Source: SIG603 sp964369415
GTDB lineage: Bacteria; Bacillota; Clostridia; Oscillospirales; Acutalibacteraceae
DNA: 64,000 nt
Direction: 5' to 3'
Assembly (NCBI GenBank): GCA_964369415.1
Contig: CAYJFP010000010.1
Coordinates: 1 to 64,000, forward strand
This document shows, piece after piece, positions 26,974 through 35,201 of this stretch. Within the stretch, counting starts at the first letter, position 1. Each line of letters starts with the position of its first letter. The position numbers and the translations under genes were made by a program. A model generated the notes under the pieces. It was not told the DNA's origin, ran no database searches, and saw nothing but the letters and a program-made list of their open reading frames with translations.

Positions 26974-27019
26974 TATTATGCACCTAAATATTATATTACT
27001 TTTTTATCATTTTAATATT

Positions 27020-27535
27020 CTAAAATCCAAAAAAGGACAAGATTGCATCTATAAAACTATCAGATTCTTCGACATGAACTGTGCCACTTTCACCTTCTGA
27101 CATGTCGATATATGTCACTTGATTTGAATTGATTTTTTCCATACCTAAATAAGTTTTTGCATACTCTTCAATCTCTTCTTCACTCATCATTCCAACAGCT
27201 TCCATCTCAAGTTGAACTCCAACCGCTTGAAGCTCGGCTAAAGTTTTGTCCGAAGCATTTATTTTCGCAGTAAGTTCAGTCATTTGAACCTGTCCAAAAA
27301 TTGTATAGATAATCATTATAAACAAAGCAGAAATACAGGCAATTTTCTTAACTGCACCTTTATAGTCAATGCTTACACGCCTTGCCATTCTAATTTGCTT
27401 TTCGGTAAATTTAATTATATTTTGTTTGCTTTGTTTTTCTCTTTTTGGTACTGCTACCGCCTGTGCTCTTAAGTCTCTGGCTGCATTACCATCATATTTA
27501 CTTTGATATCTCCTTCTTGCCGCCAAAACACTCAC
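27020..27535 (-). CDS. ftsL: Cell division protein FtsL-like (septum formation initiator)
   Basis: A 171-aa (or 168-aa) small bitopic protein. Seen: a long basic cytoplasmic N-terminus (about 70 residues, much longer than in many FtsL), one membrane helix (IACISALFIMIIYTIF, about 80-97), then a coiled coil with heptads and the SEEEIEEYAKTYLGM segment typical of FtsL/DivIC. The outermost start is GTG at 27535, but it sits right on AAAAGGG; a TTG at 27526 with GGGTGA 5 nt upstream is equally plausible. It lies just after rsmH. Confidence 0.85.
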   Translation of the reverse strand: MSVLAARRRYQSKYDGNAARDLRAQAVAVPKREKQSKQNIIKFTEKQIRMARRVSIDYKGAVKKIACISALFIMIIYTIFGQVQMTELTAKINASDKTLAELQAVGVQLEMEAVGMMSEEEIEEYAKTYLGMEKINSNQVTYIDMSEGESGTVHVEESDSFIDAILSFFGF

Positions 27536-27542
27536 CCTTTTC

Positions 27543-28472
27543 TTATAATTTTTCTATAACTCTTAGTCTTGCACTTCTTGCTCTTGGATTATCCTTAAGC
27601 TCTTCTTCTGTAGCAACTAATCCCCTTTTGTATATTATCTTTCCTAGTGCTGATTTGCCACATACGCAAATCGGAAAATCTTTAGGACAAACACAAGAAA
27701 CACACCATGATTTCATTTGTTCTTTAACTATTCTGTCTTCAAGAGAATGGAAGGTGATAACACATAGCCTTCCACCTGGTTTTAATATTTTAAATCCCGC
27801 TTCAAGACCTTCTCTTAACCTGTCAAGCTCTCCATTTACCTCAATTCTAAGGGCTTGAAAAGTTTTTCTAGCGGGATGCCCTTCTTGTCTTCTAACCGCT
27901 GCTGGCACACTGTTTCTAATAATATCTGCTAGATGTGCTGTGGTTTTAATTCTACCGTTTTCTCTTTCTCTTACTATTGCTTTTGCTATTCTTACTGCGT
28001 TCTTGTCTTCTGAATATCTGCTGATTATTGTAGCTAGCTCTTGCCATGTTAAATCGTTGACCAAGTCCTCTGCAGATTTCCCCTCTTTGCTCATCCTCAT
28101 ATCAAGAAGTGCATCGTTATGATAAGAAAAACCTCTTTCGGCATTGTCTAGTTGATACGAAGAAACTCCTATATCAAGCAAAACTCCGTCAGCTTCTTCT
28201 ATATAATTTTCTTTTGCTATTTTATCAAGCTCTGAAAAATTGCCGTGAGCAACAGTAGAACAGCTATACTTTGAAAGTCTCTCTTTGCAAATCAAAATCG
28301 CATCAGGGTCTCTGTCTATACTGAGAAGCTTTCCGCCTGTTAGTCTCTTTGCTATTTCTGACGAATGCCCCGCACCGCCTGCTGTTCCATCTATATATAT
28401 CCCCATCGGATTTATATTTAGAGAGTCTATCGTTTCTTGGAACAAAACGGGAATGTGTTTAAAATCTATCAT
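27543..28472 (-). CDS. rsmH: 16S rRNA (cytosine1402-N4)-methyltransferase
   Basis: A 309-aa SAM-dependent methyltransferase. Seen: HIPVLFQET at the N-terminus, SAM motif DGTAGGAGHS, DGVLLDIGVSSYQLD, ERGFSY, ETNQ-equivalent EVNGELDRL, and FHSLEDRIVK. Overlaps the mraZ stop by 4 nt, so translationally coupled. A C-terminal Cys-rich CVSCVCPKDFPICVCGK is a normal feature of this family in Firmicutes. Confidence 0.96.
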   Translation of the reverse strand: MIDFKHIPVLFQETIDSLNINPMGIYIDGTAGGAGHSSEIAKRLTGGKLLSIDRDPDAILICKERLSKYSCSTVAHGNFSELDKIAKENYIEEADGVLLDIGVSSYQLDNAERGFSYHNDALLDMRMSKEGKSAEDLVNDLTWQELATIISRYSEDKNAVRIAKAIVRERENGRIKTTAHLADIIRNSVPAAVRRQEGHPARKTFQALRIEVNGELDRLREGLEAGFKILKPGGRLCVITFHSLEDRIVKEQMKSWCVSCVCPKDFPICVCGKSALGKIIYKRGLVATEEELKDNPRARSARLRVIEKL

Positions 28473-28888
28473 ATTCCCAGTGCCTCCATTGCAATTTCAA
28501 TACTTTCTTGACTTAGTGCATCGTTATAATCTTTCCATTTATTAAGGTCCCAAATTTCAGCTCTTGCACCTGTTCCGATGACAACAACCTCTTTTGAAAG
28601 ACCAGCGTATTCTCTTAAGCTTGGCGCTATAAGAATTCTACCTTGTTTATCTGTTTCAACTTTAGTAGTTCCAGCTAAAAAATGTCTTTGCACATTTCTT
28701 GCTTGTCCAACTGGCATAGAGGCAAGTTTCTCTTGCATATCATTCCATCTTGATTCAGAAAATACAAAAAGACAGTTATCAAGACCTTTAGAAACAAAAA
28801 AGTTATCGCCGAGTTCTTCACGAAACTTCGAGGGCACGGTTACCCTGCCCTTCAAATCCATATTGTGTTGATACTCACCATATAGCAT
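28469..28888 (-). CDS. mraZ: Transcriptional regulator MraZ
   Basis: A 139-aa AbrB-fold DNA-binding protein, first gene of the division cluster and usually its repressor. Seen: two swapped-hairpin repeats, MLYGEYQHNMDLKGRVTVPSKF-type N-terminus and KVETDKQGRILIAPSLRE in the second half. The ATG at 28888 is chosen because AGAAAGGAAG lies just upstream and the family starts here; a longer in-frame start 21 nt earlier includes that site. Three copies of GAAAAGTG upstream are probable binding boxes. Confidence 0.95.
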   Translation of the reverse strand: MLYGEYQHNMDLKGRVTVPSKFREELGDNFFVSKGLDNCLFVFSESRWNDMQEKLASMPVGQARNVQRHFLAGTTKVETDKQGRILIAPSLREYAGLSKEVVVIGTGARAEIWDLNKWKDYNDALSQESIEIAMEALGI

Positions 28889-28936
28889 TTTTGCTTCCTT
28901 TCTGTACATTTTAGGTAATTTTTAGGTTTTTTACAC

Positions 28937-29007
28937 CACTTTTCACAACTAATATGCACTTTTCCCCACCTATTAAAAATATTATAACCCAATCCTCTTC
29001 ACTTTTC
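28937..29007 (-). promoter_or_regulatory. Three GAAAAGTG boxes, probable MraZ operator
   Basis: The exact octamer GAAAAGTG occurs on the - strand at 28937-28944, 28957-28964 and 29000-29007. Two are 20 bp apart just downstream of the transcript start and one overlaps the -35. MraZ in Mollicutes is known to bind AAAGTG boxes; assignment here is by similarity. Confidence 0.6.
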
Positions 29008-29009
29008 AA
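28981..29009 (-). promoter_or_regulatory. mraZ operon promoter
   Basis: On the - strand TTGAAA (29004-29009), 17-bp spacer, TATAAT (28981-28986). The -35 lies in the loop of a 9-bp inverted repeat (CCCAATCCT 28988-28996 / AGGATTGGG 29019-29027). Confidence 0.8.
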
Positions 29010-29052
29010 GTTAAAATAAGGATTGGGCTTATTAATCTATATAATTTGGTAC

Positions 29053-29082
29053 ATAATGTAGGAACAAACGTTCTAGACACAA
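29053..29082 (-). promoter_or_regulatory. LexA-like SOS box inside a second candidate mraZ promoter
   Basis: GAACAAACGTTC at 29062-29073 fits GAAC-N4-GTTC and the CGAACRNRYGTTYC Firmicutes LexA consensus at 12 of 14 positions. On the - strand it lies in the 18-bp spacer between TTGTGT (29077-29082) and CATTAT (29053-29058), about 50 bp upstream of the main mraZ promoter. Confidence 0.5.
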
Positions 29083-29130
29083 TACAATGGCGTAACATTT
29101 CATTTCTGCACCAATACAAACCATATATAG

Positions 29131-29607
29131 TTATTTTATTCCATTTTTTTGAGTAGCCTTAATATTCTGGCGTGTTTTTCTGAGTTCTGCAAGTGTTTCT
29201 GCCATGCTTTCATCAGCTCTTCTCATTATATCATCGACATATTCACTCGAAGCTTTTCGCATTTCTTTAAACTTCATTTGACCTTGCATAATCAAATCAT
29301 TAGCTTTAGCCTGAGCTTGTCTTACTATTTCATCTTGGTTTACAAGTGCTCTAGCCTTGTCCTCTGCAATCTTAAGCATTGCATCGGCCTCTCTTCTAGC
29401 CTCTTCTAATATTTGATCTTTATCTGCAACTATAGCTTTTGCTTTTCTTATTTCATCGGGGATAACTTCTCTTATTTCCTCAAGAATTTGTCTACTCTCT
29501 TCTCCGTCAATAAAAACTTTTCCGCCTGAAAGTGGCATCTTCCATCCATTTTCAACGACATCATAAAGCTCATCCAACAAATCTTCTATCGTAGCTTGAT
29601 TATTCAT
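29131..29607 (-). CDS. Coiled-coil protein of unknown function (coaD neighbour)
   Basis: A 158-aa protein that is almost wholly helical. Seen: N-terminal DLLDELYDVVENGWKMP, then a long coiled coil from about residue 45 to 150 rich in Glu, Ala, Lys and Arg, resembling ATP-synthase b-subunit or DivIVA-like sequences; automated labels such as ATPase are based on this composition only. Overlaps the coaD end by 8 nt and is the last gene of rsmD, coaD, this gene. This pairing is common in Clostridia. Proximity to mraZ may hint at a division role, but that is inference. Confidence 0.75.
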   Translation of the reverse strand: MNNQATIEDLLDELYDVVENGWKMPLSGGKVFIDGEESRQILEEIREVIPDEIRKAKAIVADKDQILEEARREADAMLKIAEDKARALVNQDEIVRQAQAKANDLIMQGQMKFKEMRKASSEYVDDIMRRADESMAETLAELRKTRQNIKATQKNGIK

Positions 29608-30100
29608 TTTCCTTACCTCCGGTACATAATCTTTCTTTTATAGTATTTAGTATGCATTTCGGTACGAAGTGCGAAATATCCCCACCAAAACCTGCAACTT
29701 GCTTCACCATACTTGAACTTAAAAACATATTTTCACTACTTGTTGCCAAAAACATTGTTTCAAGCTCTGGGTTAAGCTTTTTATTTGTTAAAGCCATTTG
29801 AAACTCATATTCAAAGTCTGTCATGGCTCTTAAACCTTTTACAATTACATCTGCTTTTCTTTCATGTGCGTATTCTGCTAGAAGTCCATTAACATGGCAA
29901 ATTTCTACTTCTAAACCCGCATCTTGTGTCGCGATTTTTAAGAGCTCTATTCTTTCATCCGCTGTAAAGCTAAATTTTTTCTCCTTGTTCAAAGGAACTA
30001 CAACAACCACTTTATCAAAAAGCTTACATGCCCTTGATATAATATCCAAATGCCCTAGCGTAACCGGATCAAAACTACCTGGACAAAGTGCGATTCTCAT
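29600..30100 (-). CDS. coaD: Phosphopantetheine adenylyltransferase
   Basis: A 166-aa nucleotidyltransferase for the penultimate step of CoA synthesis. Seen: SFDPVTLGHLDII with the T/HxGH motif at residues about 14-18, KGLRAMTDFEYE and the FLATSSENMFLSSS nucleotide-binding C-terminus. Length is typical. Confidence 0.96.
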   Translation of the reverse strand: MRIALCPGSFDPVTLGHLDIISRACKLFDKVVVVVPLNKEKKFSFTADERIELLKIATQDAGLEVEICHVNGLLAEYAHERKADVIVKGLRAMTDFEYEFQMALTNKKLNPELETMFLATSSENMFLSSSMVKQVAGFGGDISHFVPKCILNTIKERLCTGGKENE

Positions 30101-30160
30101 AATTTCTTCATCCTCCTACTTGGTGATTCATATTCAAATTAGTAATTCACCTATGATATA

Positions 30161-30697
30161 TTACTGCCTTTTATAGACTGAAACAAGTATCTGACCGTAT
30201 TTATAAGTCTTGTTAAGAATAAAATCTCCCACTTGTTTTGAAAGATTCACACCTATCGGATGCTCACACACTATAACTCCATTATCCGTCATTTTATCAG
30301 ACACTGACAAAAGACAAGGCTCTAAAATTCCCAATTTATAGGGAGGATCCAAAAAAGCAACATCAAAACGCTCACCAGTTCCATTTAAGTAAATTTCGGC
30401 TGAACAGTTAGTGATAGAAGATTTTTCTTCGTAATTTAGCATTTTAATATTCTCTTTGCAAATATCGCAAGACTTTTTTGACTTGTCTACAAACACAGCT
30501 TTGCTTGCTCCTCGGCTTAATGCCTCTATCCCCATTTGTCCACTTCCTGCAAACAAATCCAGAAAAAGTCCACCAACTACAGAAAACTGAATTATATTGA
30601 AAATTGATTCTTTAACTCTATCTGTGGTAGGACGAACTTCGTCCCCTTCAATCTCCAACAATTTTCTTCCTTTGTTTTCACCGGAAACAACTCTCAT
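30161..30697 (-). CDS. rsmD: 16S rRNA (guanine966-N2)-methyltransferase
   Basis: A 178-aa SAM methyltransferase. Seen: MRVVSGENKGRKL start, RPTTDRVKESIFNI, LDLFAGSGQMGIEALSRGA and the catalytic DPPY motif. First gene of rsmD, coaD, coiled-coil gene. The ATG overlaps a TAA in the leader. Confidence 0.95.
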   Translation of the reverse strand: MRVVSGENKGRKLLEIEGDEVRPTTDRVKESIFNIIQFSVVGGLFLDLFAGSGQMGIEALSRGASKAVFVDKSKKSCDICKENIKMLNYEEKSSITNCSAEIYLNGTGERFDVAFLDPPYKLGILEPCLLSVSDKMTDNGVIVCEHPIGVNLSKQVGDFILNKTYKYGQILVSVYKRQ

Positions 30698-30701
30698 TAT
30701 C

Positions 30702-30776
30702 TTACTCCATCAAGCCTAAATTCACTAGACAAATAATACTCAGCATTATCAAAAAGTTTTGGTCATAGCATGCCAT
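30702..30776 (-). other. 24-codon reading frame in the rsmD leader
   Basis: ATG at 30776 to TAA at 30702, hydrophobic product (LIMLSIICLV core), weak ribosome site. A different frame of the same DNA ends exactly in the rsmD TAATG and reads like a protein tail (LFDNAEYYLSSEFRLDGVR) behind stop codons. It may be a leader peptide, a decayed gene end or a repeat. Confidence 0.2.
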
Positions 30777-30819
30777 ATTCACTTCAAAATGCTTCGCCTA
30801 TTCCTTCTTTATCCTATAT

Positions 30820-30848
30820 ATTATTACACTAATACACAAAATTGTCAA
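30820..30848 (-). promoter_or_regulatory. rsmD operon promoter
   Basis: On the - strand TTGACA (30843-30848), 17-bp spacer, AATAAT (30820-30825); leaves a leader of about 115 nt. Confidence 0.7.
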
Positions 30849-30879
30849 TAAAAAAATATATTTAAACCAAAGAAAAGGT

Positions 30880-32718
30880 TTATTTTTCTCTATTGAAATA
30901 TATTTTTATATTCTCTGCCATTTTCCTATTTATGCCTTTAACACTCTCAATTTCTTCCAAACTAGCTTCAGAAATATTCTTAATAGTTTTAAACTTTTTC
31001 ATAAGTTCTATAGCTTTAGCTTTTCCAATTCCTTCAATTTCTGTAAGCGATGAAGAAATCGAATTTTTCTTTCTTAAATTTCTATGATACGAGATTGCAA
31101 AGCGGTGAACTTCCTCTTGTATCTGTGAAATCAAGGTGAAAGTTTTTCTCTTAAGATGAATTTCTATCTCATCTCCAACAGAAGCGATTGCCCTTGTTTT
31201 GTGCTTACTGTCTTTAACCATTCCAAAAAGTGGCACATCATAACCAAAGGATTTAATTATCGGCAAAACTACACTCACATGGTTTTTGCCTCCATCTAAA
31301 AGAATTAAATCAGGCATTTTCCCAAAGCCTTCTTCCTCATCTTTTTTTAATTCGTATTCATTAAATCGTCTTTGTATAACTTCTCTCATTGAAGCGTAGT
31401 CATCTTGCCCTTCTACTGTCTTAATTTTAAATCTTCGGTACGCTTTCTTATAGGGTCTTCCATCTTTAAAGACTACCATACCTCCTACAACTTCACTTCC
31501 GGATAGATTACTTATATCATAAGCTTCAATATATGTTGGCGGTTTTGAAAGACCTAACATTCTCCCCATTTCATCAAGAGCCGATACATCTTTTCCACTT
31601 AATTTAGTAGATTCTGCCAGTTTTTCTGCCGCATTATTCTTGCACATTTCAAGTATTTTATACTGATCTCCCTTTTGTGGTACAAAAATTTCGCAGTTTT
31701 TTCCACGCTTTTTCTTAAGCCACTCGGTAATTATTTCATGGCTTTCTGGCAACTCTTCTACCGTTATTCTTTGTGGAATATCACGGCTTTGATAGTACCT
31801 TTCAATAAATTCACCTATTAATTCTAAAGGATTTTGACCCGCTTCAAAAAAGTGGTCTTCCCTATCACAAAGCTTGTAATTTCTAAATTTAAGAATCGTA
31901 ACAACAGCTTTTTTCTCACTTTGTGCGCACACAATCACGTCTTGCGACTCCATCGTTCCCGCAAAAATCTTTTGCTTTTCATTTAAGCTATTTATTAAGT
32001 TTATCTTATCACGAAGTGCCGCTGCCTTTTCAAACTCAAGATTTTCAGAAGCCTCTTCCATTTTTTTCGTCAACTCTTTTATAGAATCTGCCGAACCACC
32101 TTTTATAAAGTCAATCGCCTCAGAAAAAATTTCGCCATACTCACTCCTGCTTATTCTTCCTTTACAAAGCCCCATACACTTCTTTATATAATAGTTTAGG
32201 CAAGGTCTAGTCTTTTTAAAATCCCTTGGAAAAACTTTATTACAAGTTGGCAGTTTGAAAATATCTGTCGCTTCATCTATATTATTCTTCACCATAAAAG
32301 AACTGACATACGGCCCCATATACTTATTTCCATCGTCAGGCGCTTTTTTGGCTTCGCTAAGCCTTGGATAATCACCACTTCCTATTTTGATATATGAATA
32401 CCCCTTATCGTCCTTAAGAAGTATATTGTATTTTGGCTGATACTGTTTAATCATGCTATTCTCAAGGACTAACGCTTCAAACTCGCTATCAGTGATAATA
32501 TACTCGAAGTCCACAACATTAAGAACCATTTGAACCACTTTATCACTGTGGTTTTTATCCGATCCAAAGTAGCTGCTAACCCTATTCTTTAGTATTTTAG
32601 CCTTGCCAATATATATTGTATCTTTATTTTTATTTTTCATTATATAAACTCCGGGCAAAAGCGGTAAATTCATGGACTTTTCCCTGAGTTTTCTTAAATA
32701 AATATTTTGCTCTGTCAA
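30880..32718 (-). CDS. uvrC: UvrABC excinuclease subunit C
   Basis: A 612-aa dual-incision nuclease for nucleotide excision repair. Seen: GIY-YIG-type N-domain (LPGVYIMKNKNKDTIYIGKAK, residues 20-40), UVR motif (LEFEKAAALRDKI, about 225), RNaseH-like C-domain with EAYDISNLSG and LLDGGKNHV catalytic aspartates, and terminal helix-hairpin-helix (ITEIEGIGKAKA-like). Start is TTG with GAAGG about 10 nt upstream; internal ATG would remove the conserved N-terminus. No LexA site seen in front. Confidence 0.96.
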   Translation of the reverse strand: MTEQNIYLRKLREKSMNLPLLPGVYIMKNKNKDTIYIGKAKILKNRVSSYFGSDKNHSDKVVQMVLNVVDFEYIITDSEFEALVLENSMIKQYQPKYNILLKDDKGYSYIKIGSGDYPRLSEAKKAPDDGNKYMGPYVSSFMVKNNIDEATDIFKLPTCNKVFPRDFKKTRPCLNYYIKKCMGLCKGRISRSEYGEIFSEAIDFIKGGSADSIKELTKKMEEASENLEFEKAAALRDKINLINSLNEKQKIFAGTMESQDVIVCAQSEKKAVVTILKFRNYKLCDREDHFFEAGQNPLELIGEFIERYYQSRDIPQRITVEELPESHEIITEWLKKKRGKNCEIFVPQKGDQYKILEMCKNNAAEKLAESTKLSGKDVSALDEMGRMLGLSKPPTYIEAYDISNLSGSEVVGGMVVFKDGRPYKKAYRRFKIKTVEGQDDYASMREVIQRRFNEYELKKDEEEGFGKMPDLILLDGGKNHVSVVLPIIKSFGYDVPLFGMVKDSKHKTRAIASVGDEIEIHLKRKTFTLISQIQEEVHRFAISYHRNLRKKNSISSSLTEIEGIGKAKAIELMKKFKTIKNISEASLEEIESVKGINRKMAENIKIYFNREK

Positions 32719-32748
32719 CTTTAAGACCTTCCCTATAATAAAAAATGA

Positions 32749-32788
32749 AGGGAACGTTTAAATCGTAATACACGAAATTCCGTTCCCT
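32749..32788 (-). terminator. ptsH terminator
   Basis: AGGGAACG / CGTTCCCT arms (32749-32756, 32781-32788) followed on the - strand by CATTTTTTATT. It sits between ptsH and uvrC. Confidence 0.75.
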
Positions 32789-32818
32789 AAATTATTTTTC
32801 GAACCATTTTAAACAAAA

Positions 32819-33082
32819 TTAATCTGTGAAACCTGATTTAACAAGCTCAACAAGACCCTCTACTGCTTCTTTGTCGTCAACTCCGTCAGCGATAACTTTA
32901 ATACTTGTACCTCCAACTATACCGAGAGATAAAACACCTAAAAGACTTTTAGCATTTACTCTTCTCTCTTCTTTTTCTACCCAAATAGACGATTTGTATT
33001 CGTTAGCTTTTTGAATAAAGAAAGTTGCCGGACGTGCATGTAATCCAACCTGATTTTGAACCATAACTTCTTTATCGTACAT
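32819..33082 (-). CDS. ptsH: HPr phosphocarrier protein
   Basis: An 87-aa HPr. Seen: GLHARPA with the active-site histidine phosphorylated by enzyme I, and the regulatory serine in AKSLLGVLSLG phosphorylated by HPr kinase in Firmicutes. The presence of the histidine argues for HPr rather than Crh. ATG at 33082 has GGAGAG 8 nt upstream; a GTG three codons earlier is too close to it. Single-gene transcript from a strong promoter. Confidence 0.95.
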   Translation of the reverse strand: MYDKEVMVQNQVGLHARPATFFIQKANEYKSSIWVEKEERRVNAKSLLGVLSLGIVGGTSIKVIADGVDDKEAVEGLVELVKSGFTD

Positions 33083-33141
33083 AATATACACTCTCCTGAA
33101 AAATTAAATTATTTATTACAAATTTATTAGTACCTGTAGTT

Positions 33142-33170
33142 ATTATACCCCTTAAATTACTAACAGTCAA
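33142..33170 (-). promoter_or_regulatory. ptsH promoter
   Basis: On the - strand TTGACT (33165-33170), 17-bp spacer, TATAAT (33142-33147). The 158 bp from here to trmD (33171-33328) hold nothing I recognise. Confidence 0.82.
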
Positions 33171-33328
33171 TGGAATTACTTAATTTTGGATTGATGAACT
33201 AGCCTGTTGTTATATTGAATGATTGATTTGTGCAGATTTACCCAAAAGAGAATATTTTCTTTGCTTTAGATTTGATTTTTAACCTTTTTTTATTCATATT
33301 TTCTTTTAAAAACATAATATATAGTATT

Positions 33329-34081
33329 TCACTTTTCACTTAACTCAATATAGGAGTAGGCTGTTGCAATTTCTTTTTTGTCAAGTTTACCTAATTCGAC
33401 TGCTTTTTTTATCATATCAGGTCTTAGCACAGCCGTATTCTTAATAGCTATTTCCCTTTTCCACTTCTCAATTTTAGCATGGTGCCCTTCTGTCAAAACA
33501 TCTGGCACTTTCAATCCTCTCCAATCAGCTGGTCTTGTATACTGAGGATACTCAAGCAGTCCATCAAAGTGACTCTCTTCTTCAAAGCACACATCGGCAC
33601 TTAAAACTCCCTTTACCATTCTCGACACCGAATCGGCAAGAATCAAAGCTGGCATCTCTCCGCCTGTTAGTACAAAATCTCCTACCGAAATCTCTTCATC
33701 GACATAAGATTCAATAATTCTTTCATCTATTCCTTCATAGTGCCCACAAAGCAAGCATATATTTTTCTTTAATGATAATTCTTTTACCTTTTCTTGATTT
33801 AAAACGCTGCCTTTTGGTGAAAGATATATAGTATATGGTTTTTCACCTATATGCTCTTCGATTTTATCAAGACAGATTCCTATCGGTTCTGCCCTTAAAA
33901 GCATTCCTTTTCCTCCGCCATACGGACAGTCGTCTACATTTTTGTTTTTCCCAGGTGCAAAATCTCTTAGCTGATGCGTACAAATTTGCAAGTGACCTTT
34001 TCTTCTTGCCCTTCCAACTATACTTTCTGCCATAAAGTCTTCAATTATCTTGGGGAACAAAGTTACAAAATCAATTCTCAT
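33329..34081 (-). CDS. trmD: tRNA (guanine37-N1)-methyltransferase
   Basis: A 250-aa SPOUT methyltransferase. Seen: MRIDFVTLFP start, DDCPYGGGKGMLL, IYLSPKGSV, LCGHYEGIDERI (trefoil-knot SAM site) and SVGDFVLTGGE. Overlaps rimM by 11 nt. Neither rpsP nor rplS is beside it. Confidence 0.96.
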   Translation of the reverse strand: MRIDFVTLFPKIIEDFMAESIVGRARRKGHLQICTHQLRDFAPGKNKNVDDCPYGGGKGMLLRAEPIGICLDKIEEHIGEKPYTIYLSPKGSVLNQEKVKELSLKKNICLLCGHYEGIDERIIESYVDEEISVGDFVLTGGEMPALILADSVSRMVKGVLSADVCFEEESHFDGLLEYPQYTRPADWRGLKVPDVLTEGHHAKIEKWKREIAIKNTAVLRPDMIKKAVELGKLDKKEIATAYSYIELSEK

Positions 34082-34598
34082 TTACTTCGTCCTCTAAGTT
34101 GAAAATCCCATCTATCGGCAAAACCTCAATCACGCCTTCTTCTAAATCGGTCCTTTTAATCATGTGGTCGACGGCTGGAAAAAGATACTCCTTATCACCA
34201 TCCACAATTTTATATACATTATTAGCACCAGTAATAATTACATCTTTAACTTCTCCGTAATATTTCTTACTTTCACCGTCATATACTTTAAGGCCAATTA
34301 AATCTGAAATAAAATACCTGTTCTTGGGAAGTTTTGCATCTTTTTTATCAATAAAAATGACTTTACCAAAATAGTTTCTAGCCTCTTCTGGCGTATTTAC
34401 ATTTTCTATTTTAATTAAAAGTCCATTTTTATGCACTCTTGACGAAATCAAATCTACATCTTTTTTTCCATTTTCAAAATATAGCTTTTTAAATCCTTTA
34501 AGCCACTGTGGTGAGTCCGTCCAGTTTTCAACTTTCATTTCTCCGTTTATTCCGTGCACACCAACTATTTTTCCAGCTTCTATAAAATTACTTTTCAT
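34071..34598 (-). CDS. rimM: Ribosome maturation factor RimM
   Basis: A 175-aa 16S rRNA processing factor binding S19. Seen: AGKIVGVHGINGEMKVENWTD (residues about 8-28), the middle LLIKIENVNTPEEARNYFG and the PRC-barrel domain with DLIGLKVYD and YLFPAVDHMI. The ATG at 34598 has GGAGG 6 nt upstream; a start 27 nt further out is rejected. Confidence 0.94.
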   Translation of the reverse strand: MKSNFIEAGKIVGVHGINGEMKVENWTDSPQWLKGFKKLYFENGKKDVDLISSRVHKNGLLIKIENVNTPEEARNYFGKVIFIDKKDAKLPKNRYFISDLIGLKVYDGESKKYYGEVKDVIITGANNVYKIVDGDKEYLFPAVDHMIKRTDLEEGVIEVLPIDGIFNLEDEVNEN

Positions 34599-34648
34599 TA
34601 TTCCTCCATACACAATAAAAATCACATTTAATATTCATACTAGAATTA

Positions 34649-34677
34649 AGCATATTTCAAAAAAACACTTTTGTCAA
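34649..34677 (-). promoter_or_regulatory. rimM-trmD promoter
   Basis: On the - strand TTGACA (34672-34677), 17-bp spacer, TATGCT (34649-34654). Confidence 0.65.
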
Positions 34678-34726
34678 GATATATAAGTATAATTTGTTAA
34701 CATCTTGTAAAAGAATTTTATCATTA

Positions 34727-34755
34727 TTGAAATAGACACAAATAAAAGTTATAAT
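34727..34755 (+). promoter_or_regulatory. Promoter of the 34789 operon
   Basis: TTGAAA (34727-34732), 17-bp spacer, TATAAT (34750-34755). Confidence 0.8.
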
Positions 34756-34788
34756 TACCTTAGAAAAATCTTTGAGAGATGGTGTTTT

Positions 34789-35184
34789 ATGTTACAAAAA
34801 TTCGCAAATTTTATGATGGGACGCTATGGCGGAGATAAATTTAATTTCTTCCTCATAATCTTAAGCGTTATTGTCACGCTAGTCGGCAGTATTGTTAGAT
34901 TCTATCCCATTCAGCTTATCTCATATTTGTTCTTGGGCTATGCATTATTTAGAACTTTTTCTAGAAATATACCTGCAAGGCAAAAAGAAAACAATGCCTT
35001 TTTAAAAGTATATTCACCTATGGAAAAATGGTTCAAGTTCAAAAAAACCGTTTTTGCCAACCGCAAAACATACACTTATTTCAAGTGTCCTAACTGTAAA
35101 CAGCACTTGAGAGCTCCAAAGGGACGCGGAAAAATCAGAGTAGTCTGCCAAAAATGCCATAAGGAATTTGAGAAAAAGGTATAG
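34789..35184 (+). CDS. Small membrane protein with zinc ribbon
   Basis: A 131-aa protein. Seen: two hydrophobic helices (about residues 18-36 and 40-56) and a C-terminal zinc ribbon with CPNC and CQKC. I recognise the architecture from clostridial hypothetical proteins but no function. The start follows GAGAT; downstream AI-2E-family gene begins 17 bp later behind GGGGGG, so the two are one transcript. Confidence 0.7.
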   Translation: MLQKFANFMMGRYGGDKFNFFLIILSVIVTLVGSIVRFYPIQLISYLFLGYALFRTFSRNIPARQKENNAFLKVYSPMEKWFKFKKTVFANRKTYTYFKCPNCKQHLRAPKGRGKIRVVCQKCHKEFEKKV

Positions 35185-35201
35185 ATAACTGGGGGGTATT
35201 T

